From the NCBI GenBank assembly GCA_903827085.1, contig CAIKHC010000172.1, positions 1 through 6,159 of the forward strand: a stretch of 6,159 nucleotides of DNA. Direction: 5' to 3'. The notes beneath the pieces are model-generated. The model did no database searches. It saw nothing but the letters and a program-made list of their open reading frames with translations, and had not been told where the DNA came from. This DNA comes from an uncultured Candidatus Nemicrothrix sp. (lineage in GTDB: Bacteria; Actinomycetota; Acidimicrobiia; Acidimicrobiales; Acidimicrobilacustridaceae). Made by a program: the position numbers and the translations under genes. This document shows positions 1-5,925 of this stretch, one piece after another (position 1 is the stretch's first letter; every line of letters begins with the position of its first letter).

Positions 1-2
1 AC

Positions 3-329
3 ATGAACGAGGAACTGAAACTGCGATCAGATTTGCTCGCATTTCTCATTCTGTCGGGCGTCGACAATGAGCGACTCAAAGAGATGCATCCGTTGCCCGA
101 GGTTGTGCAGGAGTTCGAAAAACGCTTTGGCCTGGATTCCGAAACTCCCCCAGCGATTCGAGAAGCACTCCTTGCGCTGCTGCAGGCCGTCATTCTTTCT
201 CGCTCGTTCTTCGGGCCATCGTCCACACGCGATACGCCCGAAAATGCACTCGTCATCTTCAAGATGGTGCTGTACCTCGCCTCGATTTCGTCTGAGCTTC
301 CAGAGATTTTGGGTCTCGAAGAGAGCTGA
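3..329 (+). CDS. Unrecognised protein, probably 5'-truncated; possible TetR-type C-terminal domain
   Basis: The frame gives 108 residues from an ATG two bases inside the window. The two bases before it contain no stop and there is no room for a ribosome binding site, so the true start may lie upstream. The protein is soluble, leucine-rich and probably all-helical, with no signal peptide or membrane segment. Two stretches (about residues 8-40 and 48-72, the latter rich in Leu/Ala and ending near SRSFFGP) resemble in spacing the effector-binding helices of TetR-family repressors. If so, the DNA-binding helix-turn-helix is outside the window. This is a loose visual likeness, not a motif match. 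The codons look like those of the neighbouring genes, which supports real coding. An SDR gene follows 108 bases downstream on the same strand, an arrangement compatible with a regulator and its target. The function remains unassigned. Confidence 0.55.
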   Translation: MNEELKLRSDLLAFLILSGVDNERLKEMHPLPEVVQEFEKRFGLDSETPPAIREALLALLQAVILSRSFFGPSSTRDTPENALVIFKMVLYLASISSELPEILGLEES

Positions 330-394
330 ACTCCGACGGGTGACGCGGTCCTTGCTTGGCTTGCAGGGAAGCACTTCATTTTGCCGATTCGGCG

Positions 395-424
395 CCGCAT
401 CAGAGCAATCGACTCGTGATGCGG
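395..424. promoter_or_regulatory. Inverted repeat before the SDR gene (operator or RNA hairpin)
   Basis: CCGCATCA at 395-402 is exactly complementary to TGATGCGG at 417-424. Inside it, GAG (403-405) can pair with CTC (413-415), leaving one unpaired G at 416. The element ends 13 bases before the SDR start codon. No run of T follows on either strand, so it is not a standard intrinsic terminator. It could be a repressor operator, a 5'-UTR hairpin or a terminator without a T tract. The repeat is directly seen; the role is inference. Confidence 0.4.
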
Positions 425-437
425 TAGAACTCGGGCC

Positions 438-1124
438 ATGACAAGCACAACGCTCAAAGGCGCATCGGTTCTACTGCTGGGCGCCACCGGAGGACTTGGC
501 CGGGCGCTCGGCGAGGAACTTGCTGCACGAGGTGCCGCTCTCACACTGGTGGGGCGCGACCAGCAACGTCTCGATCAACTGACGGCGGCTGGCCCGCGGG
601 TGGCACTCGATCTGCGGTCACCCGATGCGTGCGCCACGGCGATGCGAACCGCGGTTGAGCAGCACGGCAAGCTCGACGTTGTGATCAACGCTGTTGGAGT
701 CGTAGCCTTCGGCGACGTCGCGACGCTGTCGACCGATGTCATGGAAGACCTGTTCATGACCAACACATTCATTCCGATCATGGTCGCCACCGAAGCGATG
801 AACACGCTTTCCACCGGTGGCGTGATCGTGAACATTTCCGGTGTCATTGCTGAACAGAATCTGCCCGGCATGGTGGCGTATGGCGCATCGAAAGCCGCAG
901 TGCGAGCGTTCGACGAAGGTTTGGCCCGTGAAGCGCGACGCAAAGGCGTGCGCGTGATTGATGCTCGACCACCGCATACCGAAACCGGGCTTGCTGGCAG
1001 AGCGATTGCGGGCACCGCCCCGAAGATGGGTGAGGGATTAGAACCAGCGGTTGTCGCGCGCGTGATCTGCGACGGCATCGAAAGCGGAGCGACCGATCTG
1101 GGGTCTGCGGCGTTTGCTGGGTGA
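438..1124 (+). CDS. Short-chain dehydrogenase/reductase (classical SDR), substrate unknown
   Basis: This is a 228-residue cytosolic Rossmann-fold oxidoreductase, slightly short for the roughly 250-residue classical SDR family. The cofactor loop is GATGGLG (residues 15-21). GRD at 39-41 places an Arg after strand β2, which usually indicates NADP(H) preference. NAVG (84-87) replaces the common NNAG/NAAG. The catalytic set is Asn109, Ser134 (NISG), Tyr148 and Lys152 (YGASK). After the active site the usual PG motif reads RPPHTET (177-183). An in-frame stop at 417-419, with no other start codon before 438, makes the ATG at 438 the most upstream possible start. The ribosome binding site before it is weak. 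The substrate cannot be read from sequence. The neighbouring YbjQ-like gene has its own strong ribosome binding site and gives no pathway clue. Confidence 0.9.
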   Translation: MTSTTLKGASVLLLGATGGLGRALGEELAARGAALTLVGRDQQRLDQLTAAGPRVALDLRSPDACATAMRTAVEQHGKLDVVINAVGVVAFGDVATLSTDVMEDLFMTNTFIPIMVATEAMNTLSTGGVIVNISGVIAEQNLPGMVAYGASKAAVRAFDEGLAREARRKGVRVIDARPPHTETGLAGRAIAGTAPKMGEGLEPAVVARVICDGIESGATDLGSAAFAG

Positions 1125-1193
1125 CGTTGGTGTAATCGTGGCGTGAGCAACACGGACGGCACGCAAACGTCCACTCCGCTACTGTCCGCACAT

Positions 1194-1208
1194 ACCCGGT
1201 CTCCGGGT
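1194..1208 (+). other. Small hairpin just upstream of the YbjQ-family ribosome binding site
   Basis: ACCCGG (1194-1199) and CCGGGT (1203-1208) form a perfect 6-bp GC-rich stem with a 3-base TCT loop. It lies 8 bases before the GGAGG of the next gene and leaves that site unpaired. No T run follows, so termination is unlikely. It may be an mRNA-stabilising 5' hairpin or chance in GC-rich DNA. Confidence 0.3.
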
Positions 1209-1216
1209 CCGACGAT

Positions 1217-1221
1217 GGAGG
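1217..1221 (+). promoter_or_regulatory. Shine-Dalgarno of the YbjQ-family gene
   Basis: GGAGG lies 6 bases before the ATG at 1228. It is one of only two strong ribosome binding sites in the window and fixes the start of the downstream gene. Confidence 0.8.
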
Positions 1222-1227
1222 AATGTC

Positions 1228-1575
1228 ATGGCCGCAGACGATCGTGCACCGATAACACCGCTCGCAATTCCCGTCACCACAACGTTCGAGGTCAACGGTA
1301 AGGCCGGCACCGTCCTCGGCCCTTGTTTTGGCGTTATCGCTCGCTCGATGGGTTTCACCCGCGGCGTCGTGGGCGGAGTCAAGGCATTGAAGAAGGGCAA
1401 CATCACCGAATACTCGTCCACCCTTGAAGAAGGCCGACGTGAAGCAGTGGAGCGCATGGTCGATCACGCGGTCGCGATGGGCGCCAATGCAGTCACCGGT
1501 GTGCGGTTCGACTCGAGCGATATCGCCGACGGCATCGTCGAGATCGTCGCCTACGGCACTGCCGTCTCGCTGTAA
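1228..1575 (+). CDS. YbjQ/UPF0145 family protein (DUF74, putative heavy-metal-binding domain)
   Basis: The product is 115 residues, close to the usual 100-110 of the YbjQ/UPF0145 family. The family forms small homo-oligomeric (pentamer-like) proteins, described as heavy-metal-binding on structural grounds but without an established role. Family features visible are a glycine-rich central stretch (residues 30-50, around RSMGFTRGVVGG) and a long helix with Arg/Glu (about 66-84). A C-terminal block follows with GANAVTGVRFD (85-95), then Gly102 and EIVAYGTAV (105-113). There is no signal peptide or membrane segment. The first 10 residues are a short variable extension. The start is set by GGAGG at 1217-1221. 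Family assignment is confident; function is not. Proximity to a metal-uptake operon is suggestive only, since a separate small gene and a leader-like region lie between. Confidence 0.88.
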   Translation: MAADDRAPITPLAIPVTTTFEVNGKAGTVLGPCFGVIARSMGFTRGVVGGVKALKKGNITEYSSTLEEGRREAVERMVDHAVAMGANAVTGVRFDSSDIADGIVEIVAYGTAVSL

Positions 1576-1582
1576 CGCCGGG

Positions 1583-1597
1583 ACGCCCTAGGCGTTT
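1583..1597 (+). terminator. Weak candidate terminator after the YbjQ-family gene
   Basis: ACGCC (1583-1587) pairs with GGCGT (1591-1595) around a CTA loop, followed by only three T residues in total (1595-1597). AACGCC at 1574-1579 could compete for the same right arm (GGCGTT). It is short and lacks a proper T tract, so it is at best a weak stop 8 bases past the stop codon. Confidence 0.2.
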
Positions 1598-1651
1598 GCC
1601 CACGCATCACGGTGAACGGTTCAAACAACATTTCATCGACGGACCCGATGC

Positions 1652-1693
1652 CCCGACCCGATGGCTCAAACCTCCAGTGCCCACCGGGTCGGG
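1652..1693 (+). promoter_or_regulatory. Leader-like stem-loop overlapping the presumed ribosome binding site of the small membrane protein
   Basis: CCCGACCCG (1652-1660) is perfectly complementary to CGGGTCGGG (1685-1693), with a 24-base loop. Upstream, GACCCGATG occurs twice (1642-1650 and 1655-1663), so the first copy offers a competing 6-bp partner (GACCCG, 1642-1647) for the same right arm. The right arm includes the GGG of GGGAG (1691-1695), the only plausible Shine-Dalgarno for the ORF starting at 1708. Such an arrangement could control translation, but no known riboswitch is recognised. Confidence 0.35.
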
Positions 1694-1707
1694 AGTAGCC
1701 TCGCCCG

Positions 1708-1881
1708 ATGCTGAGATTCATTGTTACTGCTGCAATTTTTGGTGTGATTTTCGCTCTCTACAACCTCTTACGCCCTCGCATCGATCCGAAATTCAAAGGG
1801 CGACCGGTCTTGGCAGTCGTCGCCTTTGTTGGATTCTTTGCGCTGGTCGGAGTGGTTTTCTCGCTCGTAGGTCTGTACTGA
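1708..1881 (+). CDS. Small hypothetical membrane protein, two transmembrane helices (57 aa)
   Basis: The reading frame runs from ATG 1708 to TGA 1879-1881 and encodes 57 residues. Two hydrophobic segments are clear, at about residues 3-21 and 33-55. They are separated by a basic loop (RPRIDPKFKGRP, 22-33) with Arg23, Arg25, Lys28, Lys30 and Arg32. By the positive-inside rule this predicts a hairpin with the loop in the cytoplasm and both ends outside. An in-frame TAG at 1696-1698 leaves ATG 1708 as the natural start. GGGAG at 1691-1695 is a rather distant ribosome binding site (12 bases). I recognise no family. The metal-transporter lipoprotein starts 86 bases later on the same strand, so co-transcription is possible. 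The alternation of two clean helices with a charged loop makes chance unlikely, but homology cannot be tested here. Confidence 0.6.
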   Translation: MLRFIVTAAIFGVIFALYNLLRPRIDPKFKGRPVLAVVAFVGFFALVGVVFSLVGLY

Positions 1882-1967
1882 CTGCGACAGAGCAAGAACC
1901 CGGGAGATGTTGCGGTTTATCGACACGCCGACAGGGGCATCTGCGGGCAGTTCGGTAGAGTCCTGCG

Positions 1968-3044
1968 GTGACTTTCTTGCGCAACACCTCCCCTCGTATT
2001 GCGGCCGCCGTTTTGGCATTCGCCCTCATCGGGGGCTGTTCCTCGACATCCGGAAACGACGCAACCGGCCAATCTGGCGACATCCAGGGCGAGGCGCTGG
2101 CGGAATGCCTGTCTGGTCAGACCATTCCCGCTGGCTCGACACTCAACATCTCAACCACCGTCGCCCCAATTACGTCAATCGTTGCGAATGTCGCCGGGGG
2201 ACTGGCGCAGATCACGGGAATCGTTCCCGAAGGAACCAACTCCCACACGTTTGAACCCTCGCCGAACGTGGCGGTAACGCTGGCCAAAACCGATGTGCTC
2301 TTTGCAAACGGTCTTGTTCTCGAGGAACCGACGAAAGAACTTGCTGATAGCAACCTCCCTAAATCGGCTGCTCTTTGTGAACTCGGAACGGCCGTATTGC
2401 CCGTTGCCGACTACATCTATGACTTCTCTTTTCCCGAGGATGGCGGCAAGCCGAACCCCCATCTCTGGACTGATCCGAAACTCGCCATTAAGTACGTCGC
2501 GCTCATCCGTGATGTTCTCGTGAAGATGGACCCGGCGAATGCCGCGGCGTACACCTCAAATGCGGCTGCCTACACAAGCAAACTCGATGCACTTGATGCA
2601 GCCGTTACAACAGCGAGCGCAACTCTGCCGGCTGAAGATCGCAGACTCCTCACCTATCACGACGCCTACGCCTACTTTGCCGCCGACTACGGATGGGTAG
2701 TTGTGGGCGCTATTCAGCCTTCCGATTTTAACGAACCCACCGCGCGCGAAGTCGGTGACCTGATCATTCAGGTAAGGGACTCCAAAGTGAAGGCCATCTT
2801 CGGCTCCGAGGTCTTCCCGAGTCCGGTACTTGAACAGATCGGACGCGAGACCGGCGTCACCTATGTCGACGTTCTTCGCGACGACGATCTTCTTGGTGAA
2901 CCCAGAGATCCTGAGCATTCTTTTCTTGGGCTCATGCAGTTCGATTACGTCACCATGATTGAAGCCCTCGGTGGCGACGCTACGGCTCTTCGCAATCTCG
3001 ACATCTCTGACGTTGCACCCGACACGGCCAATTACCCGCAGTGA
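1968..3044 (+). CDS. Metal ABC transporter substrate-binding lipoprotein (ZnuA/TroA-like, cluster A-I)
   Basis: This protein binds divalent metal outside the membrane and delivers it to the cognate permease. It has 358 residues, starting with GTG. An in-frame TAG at 1956-1958 makes GTG 1968 the earliest start, and the ribosome binding site is poor. Residues 4-23 are a lipoprotein signal peptide with lipobox IGGC, and Cys24 is the predicted lipidated residue. A Ser/Gly/Thr-rich tether follows. The likely metal ligands are His93 (in NSHTFEP), His165 (NPHLWTDP), His231 (TYHDAYAYFA) and Asp301 (YVDVL). A His rather than Glu in the third position is typical of zinc-type and TroA-type proteins, while Mn-specific PsaA/MntC use Glu. 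The His-rich loop of proteobacterial ZnuA is absent. The stop overlaps the ATPase start by 4 bases (GTGA). Family is certain; zinc is favoured, but Mn or both remain possible. Confidence 0.92.
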   Translation: MTFLRNTSPRIAAAVLAFALIGGCSSTSGNDATGQSGDIQGEALAECLSGQTIPAGSTLNISTTVAPITSIVANVAGGLAQITGIVPEGTNSHTFEPSPNVAVTLAKTDVLFANGLVLEEPTKELADSNLPKSAALCELGTAVLPVADYIYDFSFPEDGGKPNPHLWTDPKLAIKYVALIRDVLVKMDPANAAAYTSNAAAYTSKLDALDAAVTTASATLPAEDRRLLTYHDAYAYFAADYGWVVVGAIQPSDFNEPTAREVGDLIIQVRDSKVKAIFGSEVFPSPVLEQIGRETGVTYVDVLRDDDLLGEPRDPEHSFLGLMQFDYVTMIEALGGDATALRNLDISDVAPDTANYPQ

Positions 3045-3790
3045 CAACGATGATCGAGCTCGATGGAATTTCGCATTCCTATGGCGGACCGACCGTGCTC
3101 GAACATGTCCATCTGACGATCGATGAAGGCTCGTTCCTCGGGGTCATCGGCCCTTCCGGATCGGGAAAGACCACGTTGTTGCGTTTGGTGCTCGGAAATC
3201 TTCGACCCTCCGAGGGTGTGGTGCGGCGTCGGGCCGATCTGCGGATCGCGTATGTTCCCCAGGTCGAAACGGTCAACTGGAACTTCCCCATCACGGTGAG
3301 CGAGGTCGTCCTGATGGCGGCAGCGGCCAAGTGGTACCGACCGCGTGCCACCGCGTCAGAGCGCAAACGGGTGGCTGAGTTACTCGAGCAACTCGGACTC
3401 GGCGGTTTCGAACACCGCCACATTCGCGAACTCTCCGGCGGCCAGCAGCAGCGGGTGTTCCTCGCGCGAGCTCTTCATCGCGATCCCGAACTTCTCGTTC
3501 TCGATGAACCAACCTCGGGTGTCGATGTGCGCACCCGTCATGAAGTTGTCCATCTACTTACTGATCTTCATCGCAATGGCACATCTGTTGTGCTCTCCAC
3601 TCATGACATCAACGGTCTTGCTGCGCATCTGCCATTAATCGCCTGCGTGAATCGCGAACTCATCGCCGTTGGAACTCCCGCCGAGGTTCTCACCTCATCA
3701 GTTCTCGAACGCACCTACGGAGCGCCGATGGAAGTCCTCGAACACGGCGGCATGCTCCTCGTCACCGACAGCCCGATGGGAATCGAATGA
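3041..3790 (+). CDS. Metal ABC transporter ATP-binding protein (ZnuC/MntB-like)
   Basis: This is the cytoplasmic ATPase that powers the transporter, 249 residues and full length for the family. Motifs in order: Walker A GPSGSGKT (37-44), Q-loop Gln74 (VPQ), and the ABC signature LSGGQQQR (131-138). Then come Walker B LLVLDEP (151-157), D-loop SGVD (159-162) and switch His188 (STHD). The NWNFPITV segment (79-86) after the Q-loop is characteristic of zinc/manganese/iron chelate-type (cluster A-I) ATPases. The GTG start at 3041 overlaps the upstream stop. An ATG at 3050 in the same frame (residue 4) is an equally possible start, as neither has a clear Shine-Dalgarno. The stop overlaps the permease ATG (ATGA). 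Translational coupling along the operon is likely. Confidence 0.94.
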   Translation: MTTMIELDGISHSYGGPTVLEHVHLTIDEGSFLGVIGPSGSGKTTLLRLVLGNLRPSEGVVRRRADLRIAYVPQVETVNWNFPITVSEVVLMAAAAKWYRPRATASERKRVAELLEQLGLGGFEHRHIRELSGGQQQRVFLARALHRDPELLVLDEPTSGVDVRTRHEVVHLLTDLHRNGTSVVLSTHDINGLAAHLPLIACVNRELIAVGTPAEVLTSSVLERTYGAPMEVLEHGGMLLVTDSPMGIE

Positions 3791-4623
3791 CACTGTTCGA
3801 ACCATTCCAGTTCGAGTTCTTTCGCAACGGATTCATGGTTGCCACACTCGCCGGGGCCATCTGCGGTCTCGTGGGCGTCTATGTCGTCTTGCGCAGCATG
3901 AGCTACATCGGTCACGGGCTCTCGCATTCAATTTTCGGCGGAGCGGCGGCCAGCGCAGTTCTCGGCGTGAACTTTTACCTCGGCGCCGGAATGTGGGGTC
4001 TTCTCTCTGCACTCATGATCGGCCGGGTTGCTCGCCGCGGAAAGATCGGTGCCGACGCCGCCATTGGCGTGATCACGACTGCTTCGTTCGCGCTCGGTCT
4101 TGCACTCTCGAATGTTTTTGGTCAGGCAAGGCGATCTATCGAGGCGGTCCTTTTCGGCTCCATCCTCGGTGTCACGATGCTTGAAGTCCTCGCCGTCGCG
4201 TGCGTTGGTTTGCTCGCGGTTGCCATCATCTGCGCCTTTTACCGCAAGCTTCTTTTCGCAACGTTTGATCCGGAAGTTGCCGATGTCACTGGCGTCAATG
4301 TTGGCCGCATGGAAGCGCTGCTCATGCTCATGCTCGCCGTCACCATTCTCTTCACAATGAAGATCGTCGGTGTTCTGCTCATCAGCGCACTGCTGGTGAC
4401 CCCAGCGGTTATCGCCCGCATGGTGACGGACTCTTTTGCCCGCATGCTCGTGATCGCCCCCCTCGTCGGAGCGGCCTGTGGGGCTGTCGGAATGGTCATC
4501 AGCTACCACGCCGACATTTCGTCGGGAGCAGCGATCATCCTGCTCGCCGCATTCGTTTTCATCGTCGTCTACACGGTTACTGGTGCCCGCGGCCGCGGCA
4601 ATGCCGGCGGCATGATCCACTGA
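3787..4623 (+). CDS. Metal ABC transporter permease, ABC-3 family (ZnuB/MntC-type)
   Basis: This is the membrane channel subunit, expected to act as a dimer. Its 278 residues are the usual length. Hydrophobic segments lie at about residues 17-36, 54-78, 92-111, 131-152, 177-191, 193-211, 220-240 and 246-266, giving about eight helices. ABC-3 hallmarks are the conserved VVLRSMSYIGHGLSHSIFGG region (33-52), the cytoplasmic DPEVADVTGVNV loop (161-172), and IVGVLLISALLVTPAVIAR (193-211), which contains the ATPase-coupling region. A short Gly/Arg tail (267-278) ends the protein. The ATG overlaps the ATPase stop by 4 bases. The stop codon TGA (4621-4623) directly abuts the stop codon of the opposite-strand gene, so no dedicated intergenic terminator exists. 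Confidence 0.94.
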   Translation: MTLFEPFQFEFFRNGFMVATLAGAICGLVGVYVVLRSMSYIGHGLSHSIFGGAAASAVLGVNFYLGAGMWGLLSALMIGRVARRGKIGADAAIGVITTASFALGLALSNVFGQARRSIEAVLFGSILGVTMLEVLAVACVGLLAVAIICAFYRKLLFATFDPEVADVTGVNVGRMEALLMLMLAVTILFTMKIVGVLLISALLVTPAVIARMVTDSFARMLVIAPLVGAACGAVGMVISYHADISSGAAIILLAAFVFIVVYTVTGARGRGNAGGMIH

Positions 4624-5925
4624 TCACTCGGGCGTAATCAGTTCCCACACCTGGCCATCGGCCGTATCACGAACCTCGACACCAGCTGCTGCGAGACCGT
4701 CGCGAATCTGATCGGACAGGTCGTAGAGCTTCGCCAGACGAACCTCCGAACGAGCCGAAAGCGCAATCTCGACGAGCGGGCCTACGACCTCTCGCGGATC
4801 AGTGAGTCCGCCCTTGGACGCCTCGCCCAGTCGAACGATCATTGATCGCAAGAGCGCTCGCGCTTTGTCCATCTCGTCGCTCTGAAGCGTGTCAGCGGAC
4901 CAGCCGCGAATCGCATCGTCGAGGTCGAGGGTGGCGGCAACCGCTCCGGCGGCATCGCGTTGTTCCATTGAACGATCGAACTCGGCGCTGCAGCGGTCTA
5001 CGTCTGTCGCCAGCGAAGCTTCGATTTTTTTCGACGCAGTCGCCGCAACTGAATTTTCGGTGACGGCAGGCTCGGACGACGGCAGGCTTCGCCCCGTTGG
5101 TTTTGCTGAAGAACTCTTCGGGCCTTCTCGCAATACATCAATCGACACGGTCTCGCCGGTCGGAATTTCCATTGAGACGCCGTTGCGACGAATGGTGACG
5201 ACGCCGAGTCCCACAATCTTCGCGGTGTCCGCGTCGAGATCCAGGATCACACCGGTGTGTTCATCGACACCGAGCACAAATGCGCCGTCGGGGAGAAGTG
5301 CCTCCATCATCTGCAGTCGTCGTTCTCCGAGATAACAGAACCGAGTGTCGTGATGGCCACCCTCGGTGTTGTTGTAATGCGGAATGACTGCAACAGGCAG
5401 ACCGATTGGCGTCAATAGATCGAGACCCTCGAGCCAGTACGGATCGGCTCCTGACTTGTAGATCTCGTATACCGGCACCGTGCTGATCCCGAGTGTGAGT
5501 GCAGCTGCACTTGAGAATGTCACTGCACCGTCGGTCTGCAATTTTTCCGCAAGTAGTTCGGGTAACGGTGTCCCGGCCCACTGTCGCAATGCATAGGTGG
5601 GACTACCCGGGCCGGCAAAGACGAATCGGGCCTGCCTGATCGCGTTGAATGCGACTTCGCGCTCGAATGTTGTTTCGGCAGCGACATCACGGAGGCCGGC
5701 AACATCGACGACGCGGTTGAGTGAAACGTTGAAGTACTCGACTGTTTTCGCCGAGAGTTCGTCGGCGTTCTCCTGAAAGCCGAATGGCGTGTCGAGAAAG
5801 ATGGACGGAACAGGCGCGCCAGCGACAGGTGACGACGCCGAGAGTTGCTCAAACACCTCGCGATGAGGCTTCACCATCGTGGGCGATGTCTCACCGCTTC
5901 CCATGATCGTAAGTAAACGGGTCAT
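4624..5925 (-). CDS. Fusion protein: peptidase S51/cyanophycinase-like domain plus cysteinyl-tRNA synthetase C-terminal-like domain
   Basis: The product is 433 residues in one uninterrupted frame. Residues about 1-265 resemble the S51/cyanophycinase branch of the class I glutamine amidotransferase fold. Visible features are GSGE near the start (9-12), AGPGSP (104-109), a nucleophile-elbow candidate FSSAAA (137-142, Ser139 in the nucleophile position), VIPHYNN with His183 (180-186) and LGVDEHTG (218-225). Residues about 266-305 form a Ser/Ala/Lys-rich linker. Residues about 306-431 resemble the C-terminal helical region of cysteinyl-tRNA synthetase. YDLSDQIRDGLAAAGVEVRD (401-420) followed by TADGQVWEL matches its closing motif (ADxIRDxLxxxGIxLEDTPxGTxW). 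The synthetase catalytic domain (HIGH, KMSKS) is absent. Start ATG 5925 has a strong SD and overlaps the upstream hydrolase stop by 4 bases. The enzymatic reaction is unknown. A role on aminoacyl-tRNA or a peptide amide is speculation. Confidence 0.8.
   Translation of the reverse strand: MTRLLTIMGSGETSPTMVKPHREVFEQLSASSPVAGAPVPSIFLDTPFGFQENADELSAKTVEYFNVSLNRVVDVAGLRDVAAETTFEREVAFNAIRQARFVFAGPGSPTYALRQWAGTPLPELLAEKLQTDGAVTFSSAAALTLGISTVPVYEIYKSGADPYWLEGLDLLTPIGLPVAVIPHYNNTEGGHHDTRFCYLGERRLQMMEALLPDGAFVLGVDEHTGVILDLDADTAKIVGLGVVTIRRNGVSMEIPTGETVSIDVLREGPKSSSAKPTGRSLPSSEPAVTENSVAATASKKIEASLATDVDRCSAEFDRSMEQRDAAGAVAATLDLDDAIRGWSADTLQSDEMDKARALLRSMIVRLGEASKGGLTDPREVVGPLVEIALSARSEVRLAKLYDLSDQIRDGLAAAGVEVRDTADGQVWELITPE

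Noticed and set aside
1131..1136. TGTAAT as a -10 promoter element for the YbjQ-family gene
   Set aside because: It matches TATAAT at five of six positions, but no -35 element occurs at proper spacing (the nearest TTGCTG is only 11 bases away), so it is not strong enough to list.
575..1174. 199-residue minus-strand frame opposite the SDR gene
   Set aside because: The composition is rich in Ser, Thr, Ala and Pro and mirrors the SDR codons; the SDR catalytic motifs prove the plus frame.
1143..1300. Possible short GTG-started frame running into the YbjQ-family gene
   Set aside because: The translation is polar and low-complexity with Arg/His runs and would overlap a well-supported gene with its own strong ribosome binding site.
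1596..1958. 120-residue plus-strand frame between the YbjQ-family gene and the metal-binding lipoprotein gene
   Set aside because: The translation is rich in Arg, Cys, Ser and His with no domain-like pattern, has no ribosome binding site, and overlaps the much more protein-like 57-residue membrane ORF in another frame.
1882..1967. Zur or other metal-regulator box before the transporter operon
   Set aside because: I looked for an AT-rich palindrome of the TGATAATnnnnATTATCA type and found none; only short GC-rich partial repeats are present.
2538..2585. Tandem NAAAYTS repeat in the metal-binding lipoprotein (residues 191-204)
   Set aside because: The DNA copies have diverged, and alternating Asn/Ala/Tyr helices before the central linker are normal for this family, so it is not evidence of a recent duplication.
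3928..4620. 230-residue minus-strand frame opposite the permease
   Set aside because: It is a His/Asp/Glu/Arg-rich shadow of a hydrophobic membrane gene; the permease has full family motifs.
4590..4620. GC-rich partial inverted repeat at the 3' end of the permease as a terminator
   Set aside because: Only about four contiguous base pairs form around the AAT loop, and no T run follows on either strand.
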